In this document: piece after piece, positions 63,122-64,000 of the stretch
Layout: each line of letters opens with the position of its first letter
Position numbering within the stretch: position 1 is the stretch's first letter
Source of the DNA: Paenibacillus sp. HB172176
GTDB taxonomy: Bacteria > Bacillota > Bacilli > Paenibacillales > Paenibacillaceae
Assembly (NCBI RefSeq): GCF_011947265.1
Contig: NZ_JAATHD010000006.1
Span: forward strand, 225,586 to 289,585
Length of the DNA: 64,000 bases
Direction of reading: 5' to 3'
Position numbers and translations under genes: made by a program
The notes under the pieces: model-generated
Databases searched by the model: none
What the model was told of the DNA's origin: nothing
The model's input: the letters and a program-made list of their open reading frames with translations, nothing else

Positions 63122-64000
63122 CCGAATGTCGCTGGAACACCTTGAACGTTACCAAGGAAAGATACATTACTGCCCCTTGCAGTCATGAATTTGTGCCCCC
63201 AGCTTTACAGGGATACTGATCCATCAACATTGTTATAAATTTTAAAAAACTCATTATTGTTATTATAAAGCGTCATGTCGCCATAGGAACCACCCATTTG
63301 AGCATAATTGCTAGGATCAGATGTACTATAAATTTTAGATGCCTTCAAGTTGTCAGTGTCGATATATTGCGCCGATATTAATCCAGCATTAATTTGATTG
63401 GCATTTTAAGTCCCAGTATAAATTCCATAAGGACTAATATTGGTTAACATTGGAGAACCAGTGGATAATGCTCCAATTTCTCCTGCACTATAGGAAGCTT
63501 TAGGAACTGTGCTCCAATTTATACTACCACCATTCATAGTAATATTACCACTAAAGTTACCATTACTTGCAGTCAATGTGCCGTCAGAAGCAACACCAAA
63601 TTTACTTCCTATTTGCATTGTGCCTCCAGTGACTTGAACATTGGAGGCTTTCATTTTGCCTGTCAAATCGACGCTGAAGGGGGCGTTGGCGAAGGTAGAG
63701 CTTCCCAATGAAATGCCATTTGAATCAGCTTTGAATAGGCTATTGCCAGACCCGATTTCAACCTTACCTTTGAAAATGACATCGCCATTCGTATCCAGTA
63801 CGATTTGATCACTCCACACAGGGCTCGCCGTAGTGCCTGTGTTTTTTTGTATTTTTAATCCATGTGTTGCATTAATAAGAACTCGACTTTTTATACTGCC
63901 ATCACTTTCTGTTCGAGTGATGACCAAATCCATTTCTGTTGCAGTTATCCCATTATCGTCAATGGTAAATGAGCCTGATTGATTGGTAATCGTAAGATTG
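63118..64000 (-). pseudogene. Phage tail protein, 3' part, with two in-frame TAA codons
   Basis: The minus frame enters from the window edge (NLTITNQSGSFTIDDNG) and continues through IVLDTNGDVIFKGKVEIGSG, ASNVQVTGGTMQIGSKFG and NITMNGGSINWSTVPKASY to SPYGIYTGT, where TAA lies at 63406-63408. In the same frame it goes on NANQINAGLISAQYIDTDNL to DGSVSL, a second TAA (63205-63207), and SWGHKFMTARGSNVSFLGN to a final TAA at 63118-63120. YTGT followed by NANQI is typical of tail tip proteins with a leucine between them. The 5' part is outside the window. Confidence 0.82.

Overview
The window is a piece of chromosome from an endospore-forming Firmicute, most likely a member of the Paenibacillaceae (Paenibacillus or Cohnella type). 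The evidence is the Bacillales order of cell-wall, division, sporulation and pyrimidine genes, the sporulation genes spoIIGA, sigE and sigG, an S-layer-homology protein, and a moderately GC-rich host section next to an AT-rich prophage. No species can be named from the sequence alone.

Positions 1-11.6 kb hold the dcw cluster: murE (cut by the window edge), murF, mraY, murD, spoVE/ftsW, murB, murA, divIB, ftsA, ftsZ. These genes make lipid-linked peptidoglycan precursor and start the division septum. murG is absent from its usual place. From 11.7 to 14.4 kb, spoIIGA-sigE-sigG provide the mother-cell sigma factor, the protease that activates it, and the late forespore sigma factor. Candidate Spo0A boxes, sigma-H-type and sigma-F/G-type promoters sit before ftsA, spoIIGA, sigG and divIVA. 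From 14.5 to 21 kb lies the ylm-sepF-divIVA group, interrupted by a Fur-box-associated iron-siderophore regulator and binding lipoprotein. A T-box leader and a type-2 ileS follow, then a DUF5665 gene, a reverse-strand yteA-like gene, lspA and rluD.

From 27.6 to 37.9 kb come dapL and a PyrR-attenuated pyr operon, pyrR-pyrB-pyrC-carA-carB-pyrF-pyrE, without pyrP, pyrK or pyrD. A chemoreceptor gene follows. From 39.9 to 46.9 kb is a five-gene ABC cluster: two ATPases, a MacA-like lipoprotein adaptor, a very large FtsX-type permease and a solute-binding lipoprotein. The second ATPase carries an AbrB-like tail. Then come a tRNA trio (fMet, Ile-CAT, Leu-TAA), a twice-frameshifted ung, an SLH protein and tRNA-Val(GAC).

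From about 49.8 kb to the end of the window the sequence is AT-rich prophage. A serine-recombinase remnant lies beside tRNA-Val. Beyond it, lysis and tail-tip genes run on the minus strand: a three-domain endolysin, a holin, a beta-helix tailspike that appears to start at ATT, a giant tail fibre with 38 heptad repeats and YadA-like head repeats, and an Fn3-like protein. A GNAT/small-protein pair resembling a toxin-antitoxin module is embedded among them. At the far end, a copper-amine-oxidase-type protein is frameshifted by a 16-bp tandem duplication, and a tail gene carries two in-frame TAA codons, so this prophage appears to be decaying.
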